Source: Sporisorium sorghi
Lineage: Eukaryota > Basidiomycota > Ustilaginomycetes > Ustilaginales > Ustilaginaceae
NCBI GenBank assembly: GCA_023212695.1
Contig: JALCCG010000127.1
Span: forward strand, 1 to 59,584
DNA: 59,584 bases
Reading direction: 5' to 3'
Every line of letters starts with the position of its first letter. Within the stretch, counting starts at the first letter, position 1. This document shows, one piece after another, positions 40,992-50,759 of this stretch. The notes under the pieces were generated by a model, which saw only the letters and a program-made list of their open reading frames with translations, had not been told where the DNA came from and made no database searches. Made by a program: the position numbers and the translations under genes.

Positions 40992-43900
40992 ATGAAGAAC
41001 GAGATCGCGATTATTGGTATAGCTTGCCGATTCCCTGGAGCGCAGAACTATGAAGAATTCTGGGATAATCTGAAGGAAGGTCGTTCAAGTATTCAGGAGA
41101 TTCCGAAGGAGCGCTGGGACTGGAAGGAATATTGGGGCGATCCCCAAGGGAAGAACAAGAGCAACAGCAAGTGGGGCGGTTTTATACAAGACGCAGATGC
41201 CTTTGATCCGGGCTTTTTTGGTCTCTCGGCAAGGGAAGTGGAGGCGACCGACCCTCAGCAGCGGATTATGCTGGAATTATCGTGGTCCTGCCTGGAGGAT
41301 GCCGGGATTCGTCCTTCACAACTGTCTGGGGACAAGATCGGCGTTTACATGGGGGTCTTTAATTTTGATTACAAAGGATTGCAGGAGCAGAGCAACCAGA
41401 CTATTGAAACCTATCATTCCATAGGGACGGCTTCGGCCGTAATTGCGAATCGGATCTCGCATTATTTCAACCTGAAGGGCCCGAGTTTTCCTATCGACAC
41501 GGCTTGCTCAAGTTCATTCAACGCAATCCATTCCGCAGCCCAGTCCATACTTCTCGGAGAGAGCAACATGGCGCTAGTAGGCGGGATCAGCCTTATACTT
41601 ACACCTTCCCGCCATATTTCCTTCTCCAAAGCGGGCATGCTGTCTCCAACCGGTTCATGCAAAACATTCGACGACAGCGCTGACGGTTACGTGCGCAGTG
41701 AAGGCGCAGGCGTCGTGCTGCTTAAGCCGCTGGAGAAGGCCCTGGAAGACGGGGACTCCATTTATGGCGTCCTGAAGGGAACGGCCGTTAATCATAGCGG
41801 AAAAACGCATACGCTCACCTATCCCAATCCGGAAGCTCAGGCTGATGTTATAGCCGAAGCCCATCGGAAAGCCGGTGTACCCGTGGAAAGCATCAGTTAC
41901 ATCGAAGCTCATGGGACCGGTACGCCCAAGGGAGATCCCATGGAGTTTCAAGGGCTTGTGAAAGCTTTTCAATTACTCCGTCCGGAAGAGCCTCAAAAGC
42001 TGAACACCAATTACTGCGGCCTGGGCTCGGTCAAAACGAATATCGGGCATCTGGAATCAGCGGCAGGCATTGCCGGGGTTATCAAAGTCCTGATGTCCAT
42101 GAAATATAAACAGCTGCCCGGATTGCAAAATTTCAAAAAGCTGAACCACCGTATTTCAATCGAAGAGAGTCCGTTTTACATGGTGGACAAGCTCAGGGAA
42201 TGGAAGCTGCTTGAAAGCGAAGATGGACAGACCTTTCCGAGGCGTGCGGGGATCAGTTCCTTTGGGTTCGGTGGAACGAATGCGCATGTCGTGCTTGAAG
42301 AAGCACCCGCTGCCAAGAAAAAATCGAGCAAGAAACTTCCTCAGTACGTAATCTGTTTATCCGCCAAAACAGAAGGATCGCTTCGCCAACGGGAACAGGA
42401 TCTGGCACGCTGGCTCGACCAACAAGAGCAGGACATCGCGCTTACGGAGGTTAGCGCAACCCTCCTCCTTCACCGGGAGCATTTCGGAGTAAGGTCTGCT
42501 TACGTTGTTAGGGATATACGTGAGCTTCGGGAGAAGCTGCAGCAGGTAGTTGCTAAAAATGAGCCTGAGGGGTATTTCCACGATCGAATCCCTTTAACAG
42601 GGAAGCAGGAGGAGCCGCTCTTTGAACATCTGGGCAAGGTGCTTGTCACCGAGCTTCAATCCATCAAGAAGAGCAGTGTGCAGGAATACGGCAGTAAATT
42701 GATGGCATTGGCAGAATTATACGTAAAAGGGTATGAGGTGGACTGGAAGCCCATTTTCCCGGCCGAGAAGATACAGCATGTCCATCTTCCTACCTATCCT
42801 TTTGCCAGGGAGCGGTATTGGATATCCGAACCTGAAGAAGGTACCACGGATGTCAGCTCGGTATCCGAGGGTGCAGCAGCTTCCTGTATACACCCGCTTC
42901 TGCACCACAACACGTCTGATTTCTCAGAACAGCGATACAGCTCAACCTTTTCGGGCGAAGAGTTTTTTCTGAGGGATCATATCGTGAACAATCAGCGTGT
43001 CTTGCCCGGCGTCGCTTATCTTGAAATGGCCAGGGAAGCTGCTTCGAGGGCCTCAGGACAATCAGCTGATGCATACTCGCCGATTCGGCTGGAACATGTG
43101 GTCTGGGCCAGGCCGATCACGGTTGGAGATCACCATGCTCATGTGAACATTGTGCTTTATCCAGATGAACAGGGCGAAGTTTCCTACGAAATTTATAGCG
43201 AGCCGGAAGATGGCGGTGAAGAGTCTATTGTTCATAGCCAGGGCCATATCGTGTTGGATGCCGACTTGATTGGCGGGACGCCACAGGTGAACATCGATGG
43301 ATTAAAAAAACAGTTTGTCAGAGCCGATACTGCAATAGCGCAGTACTATGAGGTTTTCCGGCTTATGGGAATTCATTACGGACCTGCACATCAAGGGATT
43401 GAAGAAGTATATACGGGAGCCAGCGGAGTCCTGGCTAAGCTGTCGATTCCTTCCTCCATTCGGGGCACCGAAGACCCTTATATCCTGCACCCCAGCTTGA
43501 TGGATTCGGCCCTCCAGGCGGCCATGATTCTGATGCTTGGTTCGGACATGTTGGGCGTGTTGGAGGGCAAGGCTGCATCAAGGCTATTCCTGCCTTTTGC
43601 ACTGCAGGAGCTCGATATTGTACACAAATGCTCGTCGGTCATGTGGGCGCAGGTTCAGTATAGTCTGCAGGACAGGACATCAGGAAAGTCTGAGAAAGTC
43701 GATATTGAACTCTATGATGGACAAGGAATGTTATGCGTCAGGATGAAGGGGTTATCCTGGAGGATACTCAGTAAAGAGGAGGCCTTGCTCAAATCCGGGG
43801 CAGGCACGGGCACGATCATGCTGCATCCCACATGGCAGGAACAGGACGTTGCGGCTCATGAGGTGTTATCCGGTTATGATGACCACTGTGTCGTGTTGTG

Positions 43901-46900
43901 TGAAATGGACGAAACGGCGAAGAAGAGTCTTGAAACGCAAATGGAGGGTGTCCGCATCCTGTCCTTGCAATCGAAACGAAAAAACATGAAGGACCGGTTT
44001 CAAGCATACTCGGGCAATCTGCTTGATGAAATTCAGAGTATTCTTAAAGACGGCTCCAAAAAGAACGTGTTCATTCAAATTGTCATTCCTGCTCAGGAGG
44101 AACATCGTCTGTTATCCGGTTTATCGGGACTTCTGAAGACGGCCAGGCTGGAGAATCCCAAATTCGTGGGACAGATGATCGAGATGGAGCCGCATGTATC
44201 TACGGAGCGGTTGGTTGGCGTATTGAGGGAGAACCATTGCAGCCCGGAGGAATTTCATATTCGATACCTGGAAGGGAAGCGCTTCGTTAAAGGCTGGGAC
44301 GTCATGGAGACACCGGCATTCGAAGAGAGCCCTCCTTGGAAAGAGAACGGAACGTACTTGATTACGGGAGGGCTGGGAGGTCTCGGATTTATTTTTGCGA
44401 ATGAGATCGCCCGGCACACGAAGGATGTGACGTTAATTCTTACCGGCCGATCTGCGCCAGGTAGCGACTCAGCGCTTCAACTGGAGCAATTAAGAACTCA
44501 AGGGGCTAGGGTGGAATACAGGCAGGTCGATGTGTCGAACTTCAAAGAGGTGGAGAAACTCGTTCGTAACATTGCCACCGAGTTTGGCGGGCTGAATGGA
44601 ATCCTTCACAGCGCTGGCGTGATTAAGGATCGTCTTATTCTCAATAAAACAGCGGAAGAAATGCAGGCGGTGATGGCGCCAAAAGTGGCAGGACTTGTCC
44701 ATTTGGATCAAGCAACCAAGGATTTGAAGCTTGATCTTTTTGTCGTTTTTTCATCGATATATGGGGTTTTGGGCAATCCGGGACAGGCAGATTATTGTTC
44801 GGCCAATGCTTTTATGGACGCTTACGCTTCATACCGAAATGAACTTGTACGCGCGAACGAGCGAAGTGGGCATACGCTGTCCGTCAATTGGCCTTTATGG
44901 AAAGATGGCGGCATGCAGGTTGATGAAAAGTCCGCACAGATGATGAAACAGCGGCTGGGAATGGCCGCGATAGAGACACCTTCAGCTATGATTGCTTTCC
45001 ATCGTGCATGGACGTCCGGTAAAGACCAGGTTCTTGTCATGGCAGGCAATCCTGAGCTGTTCTATGCCAAATTGACAGAGAAGCAGGTCGTGAAGCCTGC
45101 AGTTCGGTTACAGGCGTCGCTGCCAGCTTCGGACAATGACCATTCCCTTCAAAAGAGCGAAGAGGTGTTCGCGGAAAAAGCGGTACATTTCATAAAGAGA
45201 CAGATATCAGCCGTCTTGAAGCTGCCCGTTCAGCGAATAGAAACGGATGCTCCGATGGAGCAGTATGGCATCGATTCCATCATGACCACGCAATTGACCA
45301 ACGAATTGGAGAAAACCTTCGGCTCATTGTCCAAAACGCTATTTTTTGAATATCAAAATATACGGGAATTAACGGGGTATTTCATTACAGCCTACCGGGA
45401 TCAATTGAAGGAGGTTCTGGGAGAGAGGGAAGATGCAGAGCCCATAGAACCTGCTGCTGTTCAGCAAGCGGAGCCCCCCCTTTCAATACAGGGAGAGGCG
45501 TTTCGGAATGTTGCCAGTCTCAGGCGTTCAAGGTTCTTGTCGCCAACCAGGAGCGAGCGGAATGAACGGACAACCGAAGCGATGGATATTGCCATCATCG
45601 GTGTGTCCGGACGTTATCCCGGCGCCGAGAATATCGGCCAGTTCTGGGAGGTGTTGAAGAATGGCAAGGATTGCATTACGGAAATACCGAAAGACCGCTG
45701 GGATTCCCAGTTGTATTTTGATGAGGATCGTAACAAACCGGGAAAAGCCTACAGCAAGTGGGGCGGATTTCTTCAAGGCGTAGACCGCTTCGATCCATTG
45801 TTTTTTAATATATCACCGCGGGAAGCGGAAATGATGGATCCGCAAGAGCGCCTCTTTTTGCAATGCGTTTATGAAACGCTTGAGGATGCGGGATATACCC
45901 GGGAGAATTTGGGCCTATACAATGATTTTGGTCTGGAGGGAAATGTCGGCGTTTATGTCGGATCCATGTATCAGGAATACCAGCTATATGGGGCTCAGGA
46001 ACAAATACAGGGGAATCCTCTCGCGCTGCCCGGACTTCCGGCATCCATAGCTAATCGCGTTTCTTACTTTTGCAATTTCCATGGTCCGAGCATGACCGTA
46101 GATACGATGTGCTCCTCTTCCATCACAGCGATCCATCTGGCTTGTCAAAGCTTGCTGAGAGGGGAATGCCAGGCTGCCATTGCAGGCGGGGTCAACGTCT
46201 CGATTCATCCCAATAAATATCTCTACCTGTCCCAAGGGAAGTTCATATCCAGCAGGGGCAGATGCGAGAGTTTTGGCGAGGGAGGAGAGGGATACGTACC
46301 CGGTGAAGGCGTAGGCGCGGTTCTTCTTAAACCGCTGGCCCAAGCCATTGAGGATCGGGACCAGATCTATGGAATTATAAAAGCGACCGCAATCAATCAC
46401 GGGGGGAAAACGAACGGATATACGGTTCCTAATCCCAAGGCTCAAGCGAGCGTAATTGGCCGGGCTATTAAGAAGGCAGGGATTGAGCCGCGGACAATCA
46501 GTTACATGGAGGCGCACGGCACCGGAACATCGCTCGGAGATCCCATTGAGATTGCCGGCTTGAACAGCATATTCCGGGAGTACACGGGCGACAAGCAGTT
46601 CTGTGCGCTCGGTTCGGCTAAATCAAATATCGGGCATTGCGAGAGTGCTGCGGGAATTGCAGGTTTGACCAAAGTGCTGCTTCAGCTTAAATACAAGCAG
46701 TTAGTTCCTTCGCTTCATTCCCGCGTGCTGAATCCCAATATCGATTTTGCCGATACTCCATTTGTTGTTCAGCAGGATCTTGCCGATTGGAAAAGACCCG
46801 TGTTAGAGATAGACGGAGAACGGAAGGAATACCCGAGAATAGCGGGCGTTTCGTCCTTCGGAGCGGGCGGGTCTAATGCCCATATCGTGATTGAAGAATA

Positions 46901-49900
46901 TATCCCAAGATACGAGAAACCTTCGCCAGTGATAGCAGATAGCCATTATCCGGCCATCATTGTATTGTCCGCGAAGAATCAGGAGCAGCTGAAGTTGCAG
47001 GCGCAGCGCCTTCTGGCGGATATCGCGGTCCAGCAGTATGAAGAATACAGCCTCATTGATATGGCTTACACCCTTCAAATCGGACGGGAAGCCATGGAGG
47101 AACGATTGGCCGTGATTGCATCCACGATGAGAGAGCTGGTGGATAAACTAACGGATTACATCGAAGGTCGTGAGCATGGGGACGGCGTGCATTATGGCCA
47201 GGTTAAGCGTAATAAAGAAACGTTATCTGTTTTTGAGAGGGATGAAGAGCTGCAGGAAGCCATTGTTAAATGGATACAGCGCAGAAAGTACAACAAACTC
47301 GTCAGTCTCTGGGTGAAAGGGTTGAATGTGGAATGGAGCTTGCTATATGGCGAGAATCTCCCGCACCGGATCAGCCTGCCGGTCTATCCGTTTTCCCAAG
47401 AGCGTTACTGGTATCCCCAAGGGAATCATGATCGCCGTGATCGGTTGGACAGAAGTTCGGGAACGAAACAGGATGCAGCTCCTCCTGTCATCCCAAATCA
47501 TCCGGTCGAGCGTAGCATGTGCTTTTTGAACAAGACGTGGATACCTGCAAGCATAGAAACATCCCTTGATATGAGCAGGTTCGAGAATCAAACGATCGCC
47601 ATATTGACGACCCGGGAAACGATGGAATTAGCTGCGCATGTGTCGAGACATTTCACACGCAGCCGGATCATTGATGTTCAGGATATGGCACAGGAGTTTC
47701 ATCAGACCGAGCGGGATTGGAAGCAATATGGCGGCTGTATCGACGTTGTTGGCTGCGGCAGGAATGGGACGGGGGTGACCGGGTGGATTCCCTGGCTTCA
47801 AAAAGTAATTGAGCATGCGGACGCAGGTGGTCTGGCACTCCTTGGTGTTACGCAAGGGCTGGAGTCATTCCTCAGTACCGAAGTGAATTTGTCGGGCGCT
47901 GATCGGGCGGGGCTGTATCGAATGCTGCAGAGTGAGTACAGCCGCTTGAGGTCACGTCATATGGATGTGGATGCAGCATATGATGTTCTTGCCCTAGCTG
48001 AGCAAATCGTCAGCGAATTCGCAGCTGAAAGTGAGGATGCGGAAGTTGGTTACCGGAGCGGTACGCGATATCGTGCAGCGCTGGATGAGTTACAGGGCTT
48101 CGGCCCCGGCAAGGAACCGTTCGCTTTTCCAGAGGAGCATGTACTATGGATCACAGGCGGGACGCGGGGAATTGGATATGTATGCGCCGCGCATTTTGTA
48201 AGGAAATACGGAGTTAGAAAGCTGGTTCTAACTGGACTGGAAGAGCTGCCTCCCCGAGAGGAATGGGGATTTTACAAGGGTCAGAATACGGCTGTGGCCC
48301 ACAAAATTCAAGCGATCCAGGCTTTGGAAGCACAACAGGTAGAAGTGAGGGTCCTCTCCGTATCCCTAACGGATGAACGTAAGATGCGGCATAGCCTGGA
48401 AGCGGTTAAAAGCACGATGGGGCCAATTGGAGGCGTTTTACATTGTGCCGGCGTAATTGATTCGCATAATCCTGCCTTTGTAAGGAAGCCGGTTGAAGGA
48501 ATCGAGCGGGTTTTTGACCCGAAGGTGGCGGGACTTCAAGTACTCTATGATTGCTTTAGACATGAAGCCTTATCGTTTTTTGTGCTTTTCTCGTCCGTTT
48601 CGTCAACGATTCCTGTTTTAGGTTCCGGACAAAGCGATTATGCCATGGCAAATGCTTATATGGACTATTTTGCGGCGAAGGAGAAGCATGCGAATCCCGT
48701 AATCAGTATCCAGTGGCCAAGCTGGAAAGAGGCTGGTATGGGCGAGGTAAGGAGCAGGGCTTATGCGCAGACAGGCTTACTGAGCGTGACAAATGAAGAG
48801 GGGCTGCAGCTGTTGGATCAGATTCTCTCCAGCAGAACAGAATCGGTGATTCTGCCGGCTGTTGTTAATCCGGAGATATGGAATCCTGGCATGCTTATGC
48901 AAAATGCGATTCAGGAGCGCCCGGAAGGATACACCGGATCGCAGCACGGAGGGCAAAAGGCAGTGCTGGTATCTCCCAAGCCTGGCGGCGATAGCCTATT
49001 AAATAAAACGCAAGTCTGGCTCGCCGAATTGCTGGCAGAAGAATTGAAAATCCCTTTCTCCCGGCTGGAGCTTGATACAGCATTTCAGGATTACGGCGTA
49101 GATTCGATTATGATCGCTCAATTACTGCGCCGAATGAATCAATTAGCCATGCTGGATCTGGAGCCAACTCTGCTATTTGAATATCCAACCATAGAATCAT
49201 TGGCCGCGTGGCTTGTCAGTGCCCATCCCGCTGCCGTATCTCAGTTGCTTGGGTCTATGAATATGGAAGGTTATGAAGAACACGAAGGGAAAGAATCTCC
49301 ACCACAGGTACCAGCGGCTTCAGAAGATAGAAGAAGACCATCCAATAAAGGCATTCATGGAGTTATTTCTTCAGATATTGCCGTGGTAGGCTTGTCATGC
49401 CGATTCCCGGGTGCCGAGTCGCTTGAAGAATATTGGAGGATTCTATCGGAGGGAAGATCAGTGATTCGTCAGGTCCCATATGAAAGATGGGGTTACTCCA
49501 GCGGCTTCTATGCGGGCACGCTGAATGACATTACAAGCTTTGATCACTCCTTCTTCCTGATTCCTGAAGCCGATGCCCAAGCCATGGATCCTCAGGCGTT
49601 AATGGTACTGGAAGAAAGTCTGAAGCTGTTATCTCATGCGGGATATACGATGCAAGAAATGAAGGGAAAGCCGATCGGGGTTTACCTCGGTGCGCGAACA
49701 CAGCATCAGCCGGAAGAATCAAGCCTACATCAAGCACGTAATCCCATTGTGGCCGTGGGACAGAACTATCTGGCTGCCAATATCTCGCAATTTCTTGACC
49801 TCCGTGGTCCAAGCGTTGTGATGGATACCGCCTGTTCTTCAGCTCTGGTAGCGATGAACATGGCCATCCAAGCGCTCCTTGCAGGAGATATCGATTCAGC

Positions 49901-50744
49901 GATTGTCGGCGGCGCAAGTCTGCTGACAACGGATCGTGCTCACAGAATATTCGCACAGCGGGGAATTTTAAGTCCGGTGCAGGACTTCCATATGTTTGAC
50001 AAGCGAGCGGATGGCGTGGTGCTGGGAGAAGGTGCGGGTATGGTTCTGTTGAAGACCGTGGAGCAGGCGCTTGCAGATGGCGATCAAATCTACGCTGTCA
50101 TCAAGGGAGTGGCCGTTAACAATGACGGACGGACAGCAGGCCCTTCAACTCCGAATATCCAGGCGCAGAGAGAAGTTTTACAATCCGCATTGCGCAAGAG
50201 CGGCAGGAAACCTGAGGAGATCAGTTACGTTGAAACCAACGGTTCCGGTACGACGGTGACCGATCTGCTGGAACTTAAGGCGATCCATACGATTTATCGG
50301 GAGTCGAGCACGATTCCGCTGGGGCTCGGGTCGATGAAACCCAATATCGGGCATCCGCTCTGTGCCGAAGGCATCGCGAGTTTTATTAAAGTGGTATTGA
50401 TGCTGCAGCATGGACGATTTGTTCCTTTCTTATCTGGCCGAGAAGCTATGGCACATTATGACATAGAATCATCTCCGCTGTATTTTGGCAGAGAAAATAC
50501 CGAGTGGACTCATGCTCATACATCAAGAATCGCTGCGATTAACTGTTTTGCCGACGGGGGAACCAACGCCCATGTGATTTTGGAGGAGGCCGTGGATTTG
50601 GCTCTCCAACGCAATACAAGGCAGCCTGTTCCACTTCCGGCATTAAACAAGCAGCGGATTTGGCAGACGCATGCCATGACGATACCCGGCAGCAGAGCAG
50701 CAGCCGACGTTCCGCAGAATATTTTTTGGGAGAAATTCGACTAG
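40992..50744 (+). CDS. Trans-AT polyketide synthase 1 (KS-DH-KR-ACP / KS-KR-ACP / KS0)
   Basis: 3250 residues, no AT domain. Module 1: KS1 (1-435; C172, H307, H353 intact), DH (about 635-920; H663, D838, Q842), KR (about 1116-1300; TGGLGGLG, S1255, Y1268) and ACP (S1429, GIDSI). Module 2: KS2 (about 1531-1975; C1707, H1842, H1882), KR (about 2380-2610; S2537, Y2550) and ACP (S2705, GVDSI). Module 3: KS3 (about 2794-3200) with C2948 and H3121, but H of HGTGT is replaced by N (N3083, NGSGT), so it should not condense (KS0). It ends with a tail of about 50 residues (to the stop) that may dock the next protein. The ATG follows GTGAGGTG. No loading module. Module 3 completes in the next gene. Confidence 0.93.
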   Translation: MKNEIAIIGIACRFPGAQNYEEFWDNLKEGRSSIQEIPKERWDWKEYWGDPQGKNKSNSKWGGFIQDADAFDPGFFGLSAREVEATDPQQRIMLELSWSCLEDAGIRPSQLSGDKIGVYMGVFNFDYKGLQEQSNQTIETYHSIGTASAVIANRISHYFNLKGPSFPIDTACSSSFNAIHSAAQSILLGESNMALVGGISLILTPSRHISFSKAGMLSPTGSCKTFDDSADGYVRSEGAGVVLLKPLEKALEDGDSIYGVLKGTAVNHSGKTHTLTYPNPEAQADVIAEAHRKAGVPVESISYIEAHGTGTPKGDPMEFQGLVKAFQLLRPEEPQKLNTNYCGLGSVKTNIGHLESAAGIAGVIKVLMSMKYKQLPGLQNFKKLNHRISIEESPFYMVDKLREWKLLESEDGQTFPRRAGISSFGFGGTNAHVVLEEAPAAKKKSSKKLPQYVICLSAKTEGSLRQREQDLARWLDQQEQDIALTEVSATLLLHREHFGVRSAYVVRDIRELREKLQQVVAKNEPEGYFHDRIPLTGKQEEPLFEHLGKVLVTELQSIKKSSVQEYGSKLMALAELYVKGYEVDWKPIFPAEKIQHVHLPTYPFARERYWISEPEEGTTDVSSVSEGAAASCIHPLLHHNTSDFSEQRYSSTFSGEEFFLRDHIVNNQRVLPGVAYLEMAREAASRASGQSADAYSPIRLEHVVWARPITVGDHHAHVNIVLYPDEQGEVSYEIYSEPEDGGEESIVHSQGHIVLDADLIGGTPQVNIDGLKKQFVRADTAIAQYYEVFRLMGIHYGPAHQGIEEVYTGASGVLAKLSIPSSIRGTEDPYILHPSLMDSALQAAMILMLGSDMLGVLEGKAASRLFLPFALQELDIVHKCSSVMWAQVQYSLQDRTSGKSEKVDIELYDGQGMLCVRMKGLSWRILSKEEALLKSGAGTGTIMLHPTWQEQDVAAHEVLSGYDDHCVVLCEMDETAKKSLETQMEGVRILSLQSKRKNMKDRFQAYSGNLLDEIQSILKDGSKKNVFIQIVIPAQEEHRLLSGLSGLLKTARLENPKFVGQMIEMEPHVSTERLVGVLRENHCSPEEFHIRYLEGKRFVKGWDVMETPAFEESPPWKENGTYLITGGLGGLGFIFANEIARHTKDVTLILTGRSAPGSDSALQLEQLRTQGARVEYRQVDVSNFKEVEKLVRNIATEFGGLNGILHSAGVIKDRLILNKTAEEMQAVMAPKVAGLVHLDQATKDLKLDLFVVFSSIYGVLGNPGQADYCSANAFMDAYASYRNELVRANERSGHTLSVNWPLWKDGGMQVDEKSAQMMKQRLGMAAIETPSAMIAFHRAWTSGKDQVLVMAGNPELFYAKLTEKQVVKPAVRLQASLPASDNDHSLQKSEEVFAEKAVHFIKRQISAVLKLPVQRIETDAPMEQYGIDSIMTTQLTNELEKTFGSLSKTLFFEYQNIRELTGYFITAYRDQLKEVLGEREDAEPIEPAAVQQAEPPLSIQGEAFRNVASLRRSRFLSPTRSERNERTTEAMDIAIIGVSGRYPGAENIGQFWEVLKNGKDCITEIPKDRWDSQLYFDEDRNKPGKAYSKWGGFLQGVDRFDPLFFNISPREAEMMDPQERLFLQCVYETLEDAGYTRENLGLYNDFGLEGNVGVYVGSMYQEYQLYGAQEQIQGNPLALPGLPASIANRVSYFCNFHGPSMTVDTMCSSSITAIHLACQSLLRGECQAAIAGGVNVSIHPNKYLYLSQGKFISSRGRCESFGEGGEGYVPGEGVGAVLLKPLAQAIEDRDQIYGIIKATAINHGGKTNGYTVPNPKAQASVIGRAIKKAGIEPRTISYMEAHGTGTSLGDPIEIAGLNSIFREYTGDKQFCALGSAKSNIGHCESAAGIAGLTKVLLQLKYKQLVPSLHSRVLNPNIDFADTPFVVQQDLADWKRPVLEIDGERKEYPRIAGVSSFGAGGSNAHIVIEEYIPRYEKPSPVIADSHYPAIIVLSAKNQEQLKLQAQRLLADIAVQQYEEYSLIDMAYTLQIGREAMEERLAVIASTMRELVDKLTDYIEGREHGDGVHYGQVKRNKETLSVFERDEELQEAIVKWIQRRKYNKLVSLWVKGLNVEWSLLYGENLPHRISLPVYPFSQERYWYPQGNHDRRDRLDRSSGTKQDAAPPVIPNHPVERSMCFLNKTWIPASIETSLDMSRFENQTIAILTTRETMELAAHVSRHFTRSRIIDVQDMAQEFHQTERDWKQYGGCIDVVGCGRNGTGVTGWIPWLQKVIEHADAGGLALLGVTQGLESFLSTEVNLSGADRAGLYRMLQSEYSRLRSRHMDVDAAYDVLALAEQIVSEFAAESEDAEVGYRSGTRYRAALDELQGFGPGKEPFAFPEEHVLWITGGTRGIGYVCAAHFVRKYGVRKLVLTGLEELPPREEWGFYKGQNTAVAHKIQAIQALEAQQVEVRVLSVSLTDERKMRHSLEAVKSTMGPIGGVLHCAGVIDSHNPAFVRKPVEGIERVFDPKVAGLQVLYDCFRHEALSFFVLFSSVSSTIPVLGSGQSDYAMANAYMDYFAAKEKHANPVISIQWPSWKEAGMGEVRSRAYAQTGLLSVTNEEGLQLLDQILSSRTESVILPAVVNPEIWNPGMLMQNAIQERPEGYTGSQHGGQKAVLVSPKPGGDSLLNKTQVWLAELLAEELKIPFSRLELDTAFQDYGVDSIMIAQLLRRMNQLAMLDLEPTLLFEYPTIESLAAWLVSAHPAAVSQLLGSMNMEGYEEHEGKESPPQVPAASEDRRRPSNKGIHGVISSDIAVVGLSCRFPGAESLEEYWRILSEGRSVIRQVPYERWGYSSGFYAGTLNDITSFDHSFFLIPEADAQAMDPQALMVLEESLKLLSHAGYTMQEMKGKPIGVYLGARTQHQPEESSLHQARNPIVAVGQNYLAANISQFLDLRGPSVVMDTACSSALVAMNMAIQALLAGDIDSAIVGGASLLTTDRAHRIFAQRGILSPVQDFHMFDKRADGVVLGEGAGMVLLKTVEQALADGDQIYAVIKGVAVNNDGRTAGPSTPNIQAQREVLQSALRKSGRKPEEISYVETNGSGTTVTDLLELKAIHTIYRESSTIPLGLGSMKPNIGHPLCAEGIASFIKVVLMLQHGRFVPFLSGREAMAHYDIESSPLYFGRENTEWTHAHTSRIAAINCFADGGTNAHVILEEAVDLALQRNTRQPVPLPALNKQRIWQTHAMTIPGSRAAADVPQNIFWEKFD

Positions 50745-50759
50745 GGAGGAGCCAGTGAG

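Noticed and set aside
49373..50744. Assembly error explaining the abrupt end of PKS 1 after KS3
   Set aside because: The next gene has a good ribosome binding site and starts with a full DH motif, and KS||DH splits are known in trans-AT PKS. A real gene boundary is more likely.
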